Shown: piece after piece, positions 32,864-42,149 of the stretch
How the letters are laid out: each line of letters starts with the position of its first letter
Position numbering within the stretch: position 1 is the stretch's first letter
The notes under the pieces: generated by a model
Told to the model about the DNA's origin: nothing
The model's input: only the letters and a program-made list of their open reading frames with translations
Databases searched by the model: none
Made by a program: the position numbers and the translations under genes
Source of the DNA: Gottfriedia endophytica
GTDB lineage: Bacteria; Bacillota; Bacilli; Bacillales; Bacillaceae_G
DNA length: 64,000 nucleotides
Assembly (NCBI RefSeq): GCF_017814275.1
Contig: NZ_JAGIYQ010000011.1
Coordinates: 1-64,000 of the forward strand
Reading direction: 5' to 3'

Positions 32864-33337
32864 CTGTCAAAAAAGCTTTTACATAAGAATGAATTTTTAC
32901 CATTAATTCTTAAAGAATTGAGAAAGTTTAATACTACGATTCATATATTTAATGAAGGTGTTGCTACAAATCTTCATATAAATGCGACAGATTTAAGGTG
33001 TAGAGATCTTCTTAATCAAACTGGACCAATGACTGCTGGACAATTAGCAAAACTTACAAACCTAACAACTGGTGCTATTACTGGAGTGATTGATCGTCTT
33101 GAGAGAGCGGAGCTTGTTGAAAGAATGCAAGATCCGAATGATCGTAGATGTGTGATTATTCAACCTTTAACTCATCGGAATTCTGAGGTCATTCAATTAT
33201 TTAAACCTTTGCGTGACTCTCTATCCCAATTATTTAAGAAATACAGTGAAGAAGAATTAAATTTAATACTAGATATTTTGGTTCAACTCAATTTATTGTT
33301 TTCAACAGAGACGATGAATTTTACAAGTACAGAATAA
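32864..33337 (+). CDS. MarR family transcriptional regulator (CTG start)
   Basis: 157 residues if translation starts at CTG 32864, which has AAGGAGGG seven to eight bases upstream. The first ATG/GTG/TTG alternative in frame, TTG 32918, lacks a ribosome binding site and would cut off the first helix (SKKLLHKNEFLPLILKELR) of the dimerisation domain. MarR wing-helix features are CRDLLNQTGPMTAGQLAK, LTTGAITGVIDRLERAEL and VERMQDPNDRRCVIIQPL (wing Arg). It is the first gene of an operon with an MFS exporter 14 bases downstream and probably represses it. Confidence 0.85.
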   Translation: MSKKLLHKNEFLPLILKELRKFNTTIHIFNEGVATNLHINATDLRCRDLLNQTGPMTAGQLAKLTNLTTGAITGVIDRLERAELVERMQDPNDRRCVIIQPLTHRNSEVIQLFKPLRDSLSQLFKKYSEEELNLILDILVQLNLLFSTETMNFTSTE

Positions 33338-33351
33338 TAAGGAGGCTTTTT

Positions 33352-34866
33352 ATGGTTTCAAAAGAAAGTAAAGTTGGTTTTGTTGTAGCTGGCTTACTAT
33401 TAGGAATGTTCATGGCTGCAATGGATAACACAATTGTGTCTGCTTCAATGCCAACAATTGTAGGAGATCTAGGTGGTCTTGATCAATTTGTTTGGGTCAC
33501 ATCTGCTTATTTAGTGGCTTCAATGGCGAGTATGCCGATTTTTGGTAAATTATCAGATATGTATGGTCGTAAACGATTTTATTTATTCGGACTTGCGATT
33601 TTCTTAATTGGTTCAGCACTTTGCGGAACAGCAGATACGATTATCAAATTAAGTATTTATCGTGCGATTCAAGGGATAGGCGGAGGATCGTTAATGCCAA
33701 TCGCCTTTACAATCATTTTTGATATTTTCCCACCAGAAAAACGTGGAAAAATGATGGGGTTATTTGGAGCGGTATTTGGTCTATCTAGTGTAATCGGCCC
33801 ATTATTAGGAGCTTATATTACCGACCAAATTAATTGGCGCTGGATTTTCTATATTAACTTACCTTTAGGTATCGTATCTTTCATTTTTATTTCTCTATTT
33901 TATAAAGAATCTCTTCAACTTAAAAAACTTAAAGTCGATTGGTTTGGTGCGATCACATTAGTTGGTTCTGTTGTCAGCTTAATGTTTGGGCTTGAACTTG
34001 GTGGAAATAAATATGCATGGGATTCTACGCAAATAATTTCTCTGTTTTCTATTTTCGCAGTGCTTTTCATTTCATTTATGATTATTGAAAGAAAAGTTCA
34101 AGAACCAATTATTTCTTTCAGTTTATTTAATAAACAACTATTTGCAGCAACACAAGGTGTAGCATTTTTCTATGGTTCAGCGTTTATTATTACAACAGTA
34201 TTAATTCCACTATTTGTTCAATCAGTATACGGTGGAAGTGCAACAAACTCTGGGGTTATTTTAATTCCTATGATGTTAGGCTCAGTAGTTGGTAGTCAAA
34301 CTGCAGGTCAATTAGTAAGAAAATTTAGCTACCGTAACATTATGGTAGTATCAGTAATTTTATTTTTCACAGGTATGTATTTATTAAGTACATTAGATCC
34401 AAGTACTTCTCGCTCTATTGTTACGATCTATATGATCATCACTGGGGTTGGAATGGGTTGTTCTTTCTCACTTCTAAGCATGGCAACACAACATAATATT
34501 GAGCCACAAAAACGTGGTATTGCAACATCAACAAATACATTCTTTAGATCATTAGGAATGACACTTGGTGTAACGATTTTTGGAACAATTCAAAACCATA
34601 TCATGAAGAACAATCTTCAAGACGCATTAGGTAATATGAAAGGATTTGCAGGACATATCGATTCACACACAATATTTACAGCTCAAGGCAGAGCTTCAAT
34701 ACCGCCAGAAATTCTTCATAAAATTACAGATGCAATGGCAAGTTCTGTTACATCAACATTCCAATGGGCATTAATCCCAATTGCATTAGGATTTATCGCT
34801 ATTCTTTTAATGGGTAACGAAAAACTAGTTGTTCCAGCGCAAGAACCGAAAAGAAAGCAAGCTTAA
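33352..34866 (+). CDS. MFS multidrug exporter, DHA2 (14-TM) family
   Basis: 504 residues, 14 predicted membrane helices. The family features are MDNTIVSASMPTIVGDLGG in helix 1 (motif D1), GKLSDMYGRKRFYLFG (motif A), YRAIQGIGGGSLMPIAFTII (motif B) and GAVFGLSSVIGPLLGAYI (motif C of antiporters). It resembles EmrB/QacA/LmrB proton-drug antiporters. The start is ATG 33352 behind AAGGAGG, and it is cotranscribed with the marR gene. Expected role: export of toxic compounds, induced when a ligand releases the MarR repressor. Confidence 0.92.
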   Translation: MVSKESKVGFVVAGLLLGMFMAAMDNTIVSASMPTIVGDLGGLDQFVWVTSAYLVASMASMPIFGKLSDMYGRKRFYLFGLAIFLIGSALCGTADTIIKLSIYRAIQGIGGGSLMPIAFTIIFDIFPPEKRGKMMGLFGAVFGLSSVIGPLLGAYITDQINWRWIFYINLPLGIVSFIFISLFYKESLQLKKLKVDWFGAITLVGSVVSLMFGLELGGNKYAWDSTQIISLFSIFAVLFISFMIIERKVQEPIISFSLFNKQLFAATQGVAFFYGSAFIITTVLIPLFVQSVYGGSATNSGVILIPMMLGSVVGSQTAGQLVRKFSYRNIMVVSVILFFTGMYLLSTLDPSTSRSIVTIYMIITGVGMGCSFSLLSMATQHNIEPQKRGIATSTNTFFRSLGMTLGVTIFGTIQNHIMKNNLQDALGNMKGFAGHIDSHTIFTAQGRASIPPEILHKITDAMASSVTSTFQWALIPIALGFIAILLMGNEKLVVPAQEPKRKQA

Positions 34867-34925
34867 TAGTTGAAAAAAACATTATTTTGATATTTTCATT
34901 CAATTGGAATTACCATAATTAAATT

Positions 34926-34964
34926 GAAAAAGTCTGAAGAAACTAAATCTCTTCAGACTTTTTT
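34926..34964 (+). terminator. Rho-independent terminator of the marR-MFS operon
   Basis: AGTCTGAAGA/TCTTCAGACT 10-bp stem with a 9-base loop followed by TTTTTT. It also faces the converging YmaF-like gene. Confidence 0.85.
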
Positions 34965-34974
34965 GTTATATAAG

Positions 34975-35313
34975 TCATTTATTCCCGGGTGCAGGTTGGT
35001 CTACTCCCTTTATATGATGTTTATGCCCATTATCTTCTGTTGTATAAAAATCATAATAATGAACATGCATTCCATTCCCAAGAGGTATGGCTGGACCCGA
35101 GTATGCCTTGTATTGATGAGTATGTCCATCCTCATATAATACGTACCCTTCTGTATAGTGGATATGACCACCATCTTGTGTTTGGATAGGTGGAGATGTT
35201 ACATCTAGACATTGATGGACATGACCACTCACTACTGACGTGTAATCAACGGATCCATGGTTATGATGTGGTACAAAACCTGAAACAAAATCATCTTTAC
35301 CTGCTCTATGCAA
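34975..35313 (-). CDS. YmaF family histidine-rich protein
   Basis: About 112 residues. The chain is packed with regularly spaced histidines: VPHHNHGSVDYTSVVSGHVH, DGHTHQYKAYSGPAIP, NGMHVHYYDFYT, DNGHKHHIKG, the pattern of YmaF proteins of Bacillus. It probably binds metal (Zn/Ni/Cu), but the role is unknown. I place the start at TTG 35313, four bases after AGGGGTGGG; a GTG at 35322 would add three residues but overlaps that site. It is convergent with the MFS operon. Confidence 0.75.
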   Translation of the reverse strand: MHRAGKDDFVSGFVPHHNHGSVDYTSVVSGHVHQCLDVTSPPIQTQDGGHIHYTEGYVLYEDGHTHQYKAYSGPAIPLGNGMHVHYYDFYTTEDNGHKHHIKGVDQPAPGNK

Positions 35314-35462
35314 TTTTCCCACCCCTATTAAACGTAGATAAGTTCTATAAACTGTATGTTTTTCTAAAAAAGGTTATTCTTGTTTACTTAGGTTAAAATG
35401 GAAAAGTATCATTCTTTAATTCTATTTCAGGGGGAACAGAAAAAAATAAATAACTTAATACA

Positions 35463-35512
35463 AAAGGGCTTCCCATAAGTTAGTTACTCTGACTTATGGG
35501 AAGCCCTTTACA
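35463..35512 (-). terminator. Strong terminator of the rbs operon
   Basis: An 18-bp perfect stem, AAAGGGCTTCCCATAAGT/ACTTATGGGAAGCCCTTT, with an 11-base loop and flanking A/T, immediately after the rbsB stop. Confidence 0.9.
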
Positions 35513-35516
35513 ATTA

Positions 35517-36431
35517 TTATTTAGTCACAAGTTTTAAAGGAGCAGGGATATAATTTTTCACTTTTTTCCCTTTTAAAACATCTCCTGCAGCATTAATAGC
35601 TAATTTACCGATAAGCTCTGGTTGCTGTGCTACAGTAGCATTTAATTTTCCGTCTTTAATGGATTTAAGAGCGTCATCATTTCCATCGAATCCAACTACA
35701 ACGATGTTTTTGCCTGAGCTATTAATCGCTTCTAAAGCACCTAATGCCATTTCATCATTTTGAGCAAAAACAGCTTGAATATCTGGATGACCCTGAATCA
35801 AATTCTCCATAACATTTAATCCTTCTGTACGGTCAAAATGAGCAGATTGACTTTCCACCACATTAAGCTCCTTATCGGCAATTTGATGGAAGCCCTTACC
35901 TCGTTCATTGGTTGCAGATGCACCTGGTACACCCTGTAATTCTACAACTTTTGCTTTCTTGCCAACTTGTTGAATAATATAATCTGCAGCCATCTTCCCA
36001 CCTTTAATATTATCGGAAGCGACCAATGTTTCTACTTTTCCTTTGTCAGCAGAGCGGTCAAGAGTAATAACAGGTACACCTGATTCATTTGCTGATTGAA
36101 CAGCTGTTGAAATCGCTGCAGAATCAGTTGGATTAATTAAGAGTGCATCTACACCTTGCTGTAATAAATCTTGAACATCATTTACTTGTTTTGCTGAATC
36201 GTTTTGAGCATCTACAACGATAACAGTCATACCTTTCGCTTTCGCTTCTTTAACAACACCGTTTTTCAACGAAACAAAGAATGGGTTGTTTAACGTAGAT
36301 ACCGATAATCCTATTTTGATATTTTTAAGATCATGCTTCTTTGCTGGCTTTGCCCAGTTTGGCGGTTCCATCGAGCATGCTCCCAATAACATCAGAGATA
36401 AAGTCATAAATAATAAGAGTAATTTTTTCAT
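35517..36431 (-). CDS. rbsB: Ribose ABC transporter substrate-binding lipoprotein
   Basis: 304 residues: a lipoprotein signal ending LLGAC, then a periplasmic-binding-protein type I fold: IGLSVSTLNNPFFVSLKNG, DAQNDSAKQVNDVQDLLQQG VDALLINPTDS, VITLDRSAD, VAQQPELIGKLA. The family pocket residues (F, N, D, R, N, D, Q) are in place. It binds ribose outside the membrane and delivers it to RbsC/RbsA. It is last in rbsRKDACB order, 12 bases after rbsC. Confidence 0.93.
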   Translation of the reverse strand: MKKLLLLFMTLSLMLLGACSMEPPNWAKPAKKHDLKNIKIGLSVSTLNNPFFVSLKNGVVKEAKAKGMTVIVVDAQNDSAKQVNDVQDLLQQGVDALLINPTDSAAISTAVQSANESGVPVITLDRSADKGKVETLVASDNIKGGKMAADYIIQQVGKKAKVVELQGVPGASATNERGKGFHQIADKELNVVESQSAHFDRTEGLNVMENLIQGHPDIQAVFAQNDEMALGALEAINSSGKNIVVVGFDGNDDALKSIKDGKLNATVAQQPELIGKLAINAAGDVLKGKKVKNYIPAPLKLVTK

Positions 36432-36443
36432 CCTGTACCCCTC

Positions 36444-37418
36444 CTATGCTGCTGCTTTTTTACGATCTAGTAAGACAGCAATTAAAATTACAATCCCTTT
36501 AACGACCATTTGATAAAATGATGACACGCCAAGTAAGTTTAGACCATTGTTTAGAGTACCAATAATTAATGCACCAATGAGAGTACCAAATATTTTCCCA
36601 CGTCCACCTGATAAGCTTGTCCCACCTAATACAACTGCTGCAATGGCATCCAGTTCATAGGAAGTACCAGCTGTAGGTTGTGCAGAATCAAGACGTGAGA
36701 TTAGGATAGCTCCTGCTAATGCAGAAAGCATTCCCGCTAATGAATAGATCATTACTTTTACACGAGATACTTTTATTCCTGATATCATAGCGGCTTTTTC
36801 ATTTCCACCGATTGCATAGGTTTTACGTCCAAATGGTGTTTTTTGAAGAATAATATATAAAACGATAAAAGCGATAATCATGGTGATGGCTGGAACAGGA
36901 ATTCCTAGCTCATAGCCACGTCCAAACAACTGAAATAATCGACTATTGCTTAATCCAGTAATCGGATTTCCGTTAGTATAAACAAGAGTTAACCCACGAA
37001 AAACTGTCATCGTTGCTAATGTTGCAATAAAAGGAGCCATTTTTCCTTTTGTTATAAGGAAACCATTAATCATCCCCATAACTCCACCTAAAAGTGTACC
37101 TATAATAATAGCTAAGATAGGATCCATGCCGGATACCATCATTCCACCCATTAATGCACTTGATAGTGCTAAAATGGAACCGACAGATAAATCAATTCCT
37201 CCAGTTAAAATGACAAATGTCATCCCGAAAGCAATTAAAGCATTAATCGCCACTTGTCGTAATAGATTTAATATATTTAGTGGCTGTAGAAAACTTGGAT
37301 TTAAAATGGACACAATGATAACAATCATGATAAATCCAAGAAGTGGTCCAAGTTTTTGTATCGTATTACTTACATGATTCACCCGTCCAATTGACTTACC
37401 TTCACTAACTGATTTCAT
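36444..37418 (-). CDS. rbsC: Ribose ABC transporter permease
   Basis: 324 residues with 8-10 membrane helices. Family signatures are TFVILTGGIDLSVGSILALS, GKMAPFIATLATMTVFRGL, and GTSYELDAIAAVVLGGTSLSGGRG (the conserved cytoplasmic loop contacting the ATPase). It forms the membrane channel of the ribose importer. It starts one base after the rbsA stop, so translation is probably coupled. Confidence 0.93.
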   Translation of the reverse strand: MKSVSEGKSIGRVNHVSNTIQKLGPLLGFIMIVIIVSILNPSFLQPLNILNLLRQVAINALIAFGMTFVILTGGIDLSVGSILALSSALMGGMMVSGMDPILAIIIGTLLGGVMGMINGFLITKGKMAPFIATLATMTVFRGLTLVYTNGNPITGLSNSRLFQLFGRGYELGIPVPAITMIIAFIVLYIILQKTPFGRKTYAIGGNEKAAMISGIKVSRVKVMIYSLAGMLSALAGAILISRLDSAQPTAGTSYELDAIAAVVLGGTSLSGGRGKIFGTLIGALIIGTLNNGLNLLGVSSFYQMVVKGIVILIAVLLDRKKAAA

Positions 37419-37419
37419 C

Positions 37420-38910
37420 TTACTGACCTCCTGTTGCTAATGTCATAATACGTTCCTGAGTTGCTTCTTCTTTTACTAATTCTCCGCTGATTTTTCCTTC
37501 GTGAACAACTAATACACGGTCACTCATACCCAGAATCTCTGGAAGTTCTGATGAAACCATAATAATCGCCACACCTCTATCAGTAAGTTCATTCATTAAT
37601 TGATAAATTTCTCGTTTGGCTCCGACATCAACACCTCGTGTTGGTTCATCCATGATCAAAACCTTTGGTCCGATTCCAACCCACTTAGCAATGACCACCT
37701 TTTGCTGGTTCCCACCCGAAAGACTGCCAACTCTTGTCGTAGATGATTGAGTTTTTACCGTTAATCTCTTAATTAACAGTTCAACAAAATCACGTTCATC
37801 TTTTTCCTTAATGATAAAATTAGGTGCAAAACTTTTTAAGCTTGGAAGCACCACATTATCTGAGATGGAAAAATCTAATACAAGTCCTTCGTCTTTTCGA
37901 TCTTCTGTGATGAAACCAATTCCTAGCTTAATGGCTTGATGAGGATATTTAATGAATTCTTGTTTCCCGTTAACCAATATTTCTCCTGAATCAAATCCAT
38001 CTAACCCAAAAATAGCTCTCATGATTTCGGTACGTCCTGCACCCATTAAGCCAGAAACACCTAATATTTCACCAGTTTTGACTGAGAAGCTAACATTTTC
38101 AAACGAACCTTTTTTTGTTAAGTGCTTTATCTCAAGAATGGTTTCACCTAAGCTAGGGGTACGCTGTGGAAATCGTTCCGTCAATTCACGCCCAACCATT
38201 TTTCGAACGACCTCATCAAAACTAGTCTCTGGTATGTTTTTTGTATCTACGGTTTTTCCATCCCTCATTACCGTAATGCGGTCGCAAATAGCAAATATTT
38301 CTTCCATTCGGTGAGAAATATATACGATGGAAACGCCTTCTTTTTTCAATGCAGCGATGACTTCAAAAAGCTTTTGAATCTCTCTTTCAGTTAAGGCGGC
38401 CGTAGGTTCATCCATAATGATTACTTTCGCATCAGTTAATAATGCCTTTGCGATTTCAATCATTTGTTGCTGACCAACCGAGCATTGACCCGCCTCAAGA
38501 TCTAAAGGGATGGATACAGACAATTTTTTAAATTGTTCTTCTGCTAACGCTTTCATTTCACTAGTTTTTAAAAAACCAAAAGAATTTTTGAGTTCTTTCC
38601 CAATAAATAAATTTTCTAATACCGTCATATCTGGCCATATGTTCAATTCTTGATGAATAAACGTAATGCCAAATTTTTCGGCCTCTTTTGGATTGGAGAA
38701 ATAATGTTCCTTTCCATCAATCGAAATGGATCCTTGATCCAATTTATGAAGACCTGTTAGGATATTCATGAGTGTCGATTTACCGGCACCATTCTCACCC
38801 ATTAGTGCATGTACTTCCCCATTACGTAGCTCAAAATCAACTCCAGACAATACTTGGTTTGATCCAAATGCTTTATGAATCTCTCGCATTGTAATCTGCA
38901 TTTCGTTCAC
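37420..38910 (-). CDS. rbsA: Ribose ABC transporter ATP-binding protein (two ABC domains)
   Basis: 496 residues, the double-ATPase architecture of CUT2 sugar importers. First cassette: [30 protein letters not shown] and [13 protein letters not shown]. Second cassette: [16 protein letters not shown] (degenerate Walker A), [15 protein letters not shown] and [15 protein letters not shown]. The degenerate second site is normal for this family. It lies in the rbs operon, between rbsD and rbsC. Confidence 0.93.
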   Translation of the reverse strand: MNEMQITMREIHKAFGSNQVLSGVDFELRNGEVHALMGENGAGKSTLMNILTGLHKLDQGSISIDGKEHYFSNPKEAEKFGITFIHQELNIWPDMTVLENLFIGKELKNSFGFLKTSEMKALAEEQFKKLSVSIPLDLEAGQCSVGQQQMIEIAKALLTDAKVIIMDEPTAALTEREIQKLFEVIAALKKEGVSIVYISHRMEEIFAICDRITVMRDGKTVDTKNIPETSFDEVVRKMVGRELTERFPQRTPSLGETILEIKHLTKKGSFENVSFSVKTGEILGVSGLMGAGRTEIMRAIFGLDGFDSGEILVNGKQEFIKYPHQAIKLGIGFITEDRKDEGLVLDFSISDNVVLPSLKSFAPNFIIKEKDERDFVELLIKRLTVKTQSSTTRVGSLSGGNQQKVVIAKWVGIGPKVLIMDEPTRGVDVGAKREIYQLMNELTDRGVAIIMVSSELPEILGMSDRVLVVHEGKISGELVKEEATQERIMTLATGGQ

Positions 38911-38919
38911 CCCTTTTTA

Positions 38920-39315
38920 CTAAAAAATGACTCCAGCCTGTAAAATACAATTGGCATATGGTGTTCCCTCACCGGTACGAATAATGGCCTTTGCCTTTTT
39001 TGTAAGTTCTTTAAATTGTTCGTGAGAAACCATCTCCATAGATAAATATGAGAATTGTTCTTTCATATATTGATAAGTTGCTGGATTATTTGCTTCAATT
39101 TCATTTGCTAATACAACTTGTTCAATTTTCATATCGTCTGCAATGATAGTAACAACTTCTTTAAAGCTTGGAACACCAAGCTTTAAAGCTAAATCAATTT
39201 TTTTAACACCTTCAGGAACTGGTAATCCAGCATCTGCAATAACGATCAAATCTGTATGACCCAAATCAGATAGTATTTTTGAGATATGGCTATTTAAAAT
39301 CCCATGTCGTTTCAT
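38920..39315 (-). CDS. rbsD: D-ribose pyranase
   Basis: 131 residues. [21 protein letters not shown] holds the catalytic His (residue ~20) and [20 protein letters not shown] is the family signature; the C-terminus [19 protein letters not shown] carries the conserved Tyr/Asn. It converts beta-pyranose to furanose ribose for the kinase. It overlaps rbsK by 4 bases in ATGA. Confidence 0.93.
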   Translation of the reverse strand: MKRHGILNSHISKILSDLGHTDLIVIADAGLPVPEGVKKIDLALKLGVPSFKEVVTIIADDMKIEQVVLANEIEANNPATYQYMKEQFSYLSMEMVSHEQFKELTKKAKAIIRTGEGTPYANCILQAGVIF

Positions 39316-40196
39316 GATGAAATACTCCCTTCAACTTCAGCTCTCAGCGGCATTCCGCCTTGTGCTCCAAATTTCGTAACAGAAAGTGATGCGGCACGAT
39401 TTGCGAAAAGTACGCTGTCTTCGATGTTTTTTCCTTCTGATAAAGCAACAGCAAATGCAGCATTAAACGTATCACCTGCACCAGTTGTGTCTACTGCCTC
39501 TACCTTGAAAGAAGGAATGAGCATTTCTTTTTCACCATTAAAATATCGAACACCTTGCTTACCTTCCGTAATAAACAACTTGTTTGGATATTTTTTTAAC
39601 GCTTCTTCCTTTGTTAAATCCTCAAACAATATTGATGCTTCATGCTCGTTAGGAGTCAGATAAGTCGCTTTTTCGATAACCGTTTGACTGATAACACGTG
39701 CTGGAGCCGGATTTAATAAAAGTGGAACACTGTATTCATGACAAAGGTCCACCACATACTCAACCGTTTCTTCAGGAATTTCCTGTTGAATCAGTACCAT
39801 TTCCGCCTTCTGAATAATCTCTTTTGCTTTTTCAACATATTTTGGGGTTACATTGTTATTGGCACCCTTTACAACGATGATGCTATTGTCGCCTTCTGCC
39901 AATATAATATGTGCTGTACCAGTTTCTATATATGTAACCGGTTCCACATAGTCAATAAGCACATTATTTTGTTTGAAATTCTTCAAAATAATGTCCCCAT
40001 AATTGTCGCTTCCGACACAGCCTATCAAATAAACTTCAGAACCTAATCTTGCGGCGGCCACCGCTTGGTTCGCACCTTTTCCACCAGGAATTGTCTTGAA
40101 CTGTTCTCCAATAATCGTTTCTCCTGCACTTGGTCGCTTCGATGCCGAAACGACCAAATCCATAGATGAACTCCCAATCACTACAAGCTTAGACAT
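39312..40196 (-). CDS. rbsK: Ribokinase
   Basis: 294 residues from ATG 40196 (GAAAGG nine bases upstream); ATG 40202 is too close to that site. PfkB-family signatures are [18 protein letters not shown] (substrate lid) and [20 protein letters not shown] (anion hole and catalytic Asp of GAGD). It phosphorylates D-ribose at O5. It overlaps the rbsR stop by eight bases. Confidence 0.93.
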   Translation of the reverse strand: MSKLVVIGSSSMDLVVSASKRPSAGETIIGEQFKTIPGGKGANQAVAAARLGSEVYLIGCVGSDNYGDIILKNFKQNNVLIDYVEPVTYIETGTAHIILAEGDNSIIVVKGANNNVTPKYVEKAKEIIQKAEMVLIQQEIPEETVEYVVDLCHEYSVPLLLNPAPARVISQTVIEKATYLTPNEHEASILFEDLTKEEALKKYPNKLFITEGKQGVRYFNGEKEMLIPSFKVEAVDTTGAGDTFNAAFAVALSEGKNIEDSVLFANRAASLSVTKFGAQGGMPLRAEVEGSISS

Positions 40197-41178
40197 GCTC
40201 ATCAACCTTTCTCGTTGTACTTCTTTCAATAAATGAAACAGGTAATTGTATGTTATGATCTATTTTTTTATCATTCTTAATTAATCTTATTAATAATTTC
40301 GCAGCTTCTCTTCCCATCTCATAGGCTGGCTGCCTAATCGTTGATAATGATGGATATAATAAACTACTTAGCGGAATATCATCGAAACCAATAATTTGAA
40401 TCTCATTTGGAATCGATTTTCCAATCCGCAATGCTTCATGTAAAACTGCTGTCGCTACAATATCATTACTTGCAATGATACCATCTGTATCAATATATTT
40501 TTGAAAAAGATCCTTTGCCCATTTTTCTGCATCCTTAAAGGAAAACGAGGTTGTCGACATCACATTGAAATTAACATCTGATGAACTCAATACCTCAAGA
40601 GAACCTTGGAATCGGTCTAGTGCGGTTTGTAAATGGGCAGGCCCTTTAATTAACGTAATACATTTACTTCCTCGTTTGATTAATTCCTGAGCAGCTATTC
40701 TCCCGCCCTCTTTCCCATCTGCATACACTGAAGGAAGACTAGAAGCTGTCCGATCGAGAAAAACAACTGGAATTGATAAATCATTATAAGTTGTTTTACT
40801 CAAAGTATTAGTCATTGAAATAATTCCAATTACATTGTTTTGCTGAAAGGTTTGAATATAATCTTGTTCCTTTTCAGCGTCTTCATCAGTGTTCCCAAAG
40901 ATTAATCGAAAGTCATGGTCTCTCATTTCATCCTCAACACCACGAGCTAGCAATGGAAAAAAAGGATTGGTGATGTCAGGAAGTAAAAGCCCAATTAGCC
41001 GTGATTTTCGTTTGTACAGGGATCGAGCCACTTCATTCGGACTATAATCTAATTCTTTAATTGCTAAATTTACAGCTTTTTTTGTATCTTCATGCACGTA
41101 ACCTGTTTCATTTAACACTCTCGAAACCGTCGCAACCGATACTCCAGCCGCTTTTGCTACATCACGAATAGTTGCCAG
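40189..41178 (-). CDS. rbsR: LacI-family ribose operon repressor (CTG start)
   Basis: 329 residues if initiation is at CTG 41178. Only then is the LacI-type HTH complete: (M)ATIRDVAKAAGVSVATVSRV LNETGYV. AGAGGTG lies seven bases upstream and the frame is closed by TGA just before it, so no ATG, GTG or TTG can supply the domain. The next in-frame start (near 41118) would delete the HTH. The C-terminal sugar-binding domain has LIGLLLPDITNPFFPLLARG, DGIIASNDIVATAVLHEALR and IGFDDIPLSSLLYPSLSTIR. It closely follows B. subtilis RbsR. First gene of the rbs operon; it probably binds the site at 41199-41212. Confidence 0.88.
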   Translation of the reverse strand: MATIRDVAKAAGVSVATVSRVLNETGYVHEDTKKAVNLAIKELDYSPNEVARSLYKRKSRLIGLLLPDITNPFFPLLARGVEDEMRDHDFRLIFGNTDEDAEKEQDYIQTFQQNNVIGIISMTNTLSKTTYNDLSIPVVFLDRTASSLPSVYADGKEGGRIAAQELIKRGSKCITLIKGPAHLQTALDRFQGSLEVLSSSDVNFNVMSTTSFSFKDAEKWAKDLFQKYIDTDGIIASNDIVATAVLHEALRIGKSIPNEIQIIGFDDIPLSSLLYPSLSTIRQPAYEMGREAAKLLIRLIKNDKKIDHNIQLPVSFIERSTTRKVDEHV

Positions 41179-41198
41179 CTGTTTTCACCTCTTTCATA

Positions 41199-41212
41199 TG
41201 TAACCGTTTACA
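41199..41212. promoter_or_regulatory. cre site / RbsR operator upstream of rbsR
   Basis: TGTAACCGTTTACA fits the catabolite-responsive element consensus TGWAANCGNTNWCA at every position. It lies 20 bases before the rbsR start. LacI-family operators look alike, so either CcpA, RbsR or both may bind. Confidence 0.8.
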
Positions 41213-41318
41213 CATAAAGAATAGCACACTCTTTTTAGGATGACAAGTATAGAAGAATGGAATTTTGAATCTTTTTAGAACTGTTCGTATTAGTAATTGG
41301 GAATCAAGGAGGTTAGCC

Positions 41319-41372
41319 ATGAGGTCAATGAAAAAATGGGGAGTCATTGCTAGTGTATTTCTATTAGCATAA
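41319..41372 (+). pseudogene. 17-aa signal-peptide-like ORF (truncated gene remnant)
   Basis: AAGGAGG precedes ATG 41319, which opens MRSMKKWGVIASVFLLA and then TAA. This is a textbook N-terminal signal peptide cut off where a lipobox cysteine would follow. No continuation is seen in other frames, so the rest of the gene seems deleted. It could alternatively be a small membrane peptide. Confidence 0.4.
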
Positions 41373-41469
41373 TCGAAATTAAAATATTTGTTGGTCCTTT
41401 AAAACGGAAAAGTAACAAGCATTTATTCTAATTTCAGCGGAAACAGATCAAAATATATTACGACATAAC

Positions 41470-41500
41470 AAAAACGGTCTTATTTTTTAAGACCGTCTTT
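41470..41500 (-). terminator. Terminator downstream of the two-component system
   Basis: ACGGTCTTA/TAAGACCGT 9-bp perfect stem with a 5-base loop. On the minus strand TTTTTGTT follows. It ends the yvfU-like gene, 30 bases after its stop. Confidence 0.8.
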
Positions 41501-41529
41501 TCTAGTTTGAAAGAATTTTTAACGAAAAC

Positions 41530-42129
41530 CTATATCCAACCATTCTCTTTCGCAATCGAAACCGCATCAATTCGGTTTTTCGCTTCAAGCTTTTGCATGA
41601 TTTCAGATATATAATTTCGAATTGTTCCTTGTGAAAGAAACAAGGTTGTAGAGATATCCTTTACAGTTAATCCATCTGAAAGTTGTTTTAAAACATCTTT
41701 TTCTCGTTCAGTTAATGGGTTTTCTTCTTCCCAAGCAAAATAAGTTAGTTCTGGACTAATGACTCGATTGCCCTTATTAACTTTTCTTAAGTAATTCGCT
41801 AACTCTGAAACTGGGGTTTCTTTTAGAAAATAGCCTTGTACACCGGCTTTCATAGCACGTTTAAAATATCCAGATCTTTCAAAGGTGGTTACGATGACAA
41901 CTTTACAAGGATTTTTTTCTGACTTCAATTTTTCTGCAAGATCTAGTCCTGTTAACACAGGCATTTCAATATCTGTTACGCAAATATCAGGTTTGTGTTG
42001 ATCAATTAACTTAAGTGCCTCTTCTCCATTTTCAGCTAATGCTACCACTTCAATATCATCTTCCATGTCGAGAAGAGTAGCCATTGCTCCACGCAGCATT
42101 CCTTGATCTTCTGCAATGATTATTTTCAT
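41530..42129 (-). CDS. yvfU: NarL/LuxR-type response regulator (YvfU-like)
   Basis: 199 residues. The receiver domain has IIIAEDQGML (acidic pocket), DICVTDIEMPVLTG with the phospho-acceptor Asp (~54), and VIVTTFERSGYFKRAMKAGV QGYFLKE. The output domain is a GerE-type HTH: LTEREKDVLKQLSDGLTVKD ISTTLFLSQGTIRNYISEIM. It is paired with the histidine kinase encoded 20 bases upstream. Gene content matches B. subtilis yvfRSTU, so the likely target is the yvfRS exporter. DesR is a close alternative family. Confidence 0.85.
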   Translation of the reverse strand: MKIIIAEDQGMLRGAMATLLDMEDDIEVVALAENGEEALKLIDQHKPDICVTDIEMPVLTGLDLAEKLKSEKNPCKVVIVTTFERSGYFKRAMKAGVQGYFLKETPVSELANYLRKVNKGNRVISPELTYFAWEEENPLTEREKDVLKQLSDGLTVKDISTTLFLSQGTIRNYISEIMQKLEAKNRIDAVSIAKENGWI

Positions 42130-42149
42130 TTTCTCTCCTCCGAACTACG

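Noticed and set aside
34924-35396. Plus-strand open frames opposite the His-rich gene
   Set aside because: They mirror the low-complexity His codons of the YmaF-like gene; ribosome binding sites are absent.
41162-41347. 61-codon minus-strand frame ending KEVKTAGNYS, just before rbsR
   Set aside because: It overlaps the rbsR ribosome binding site and HTH codons in another frame and has no protein-like composition; RbsR explains the region.
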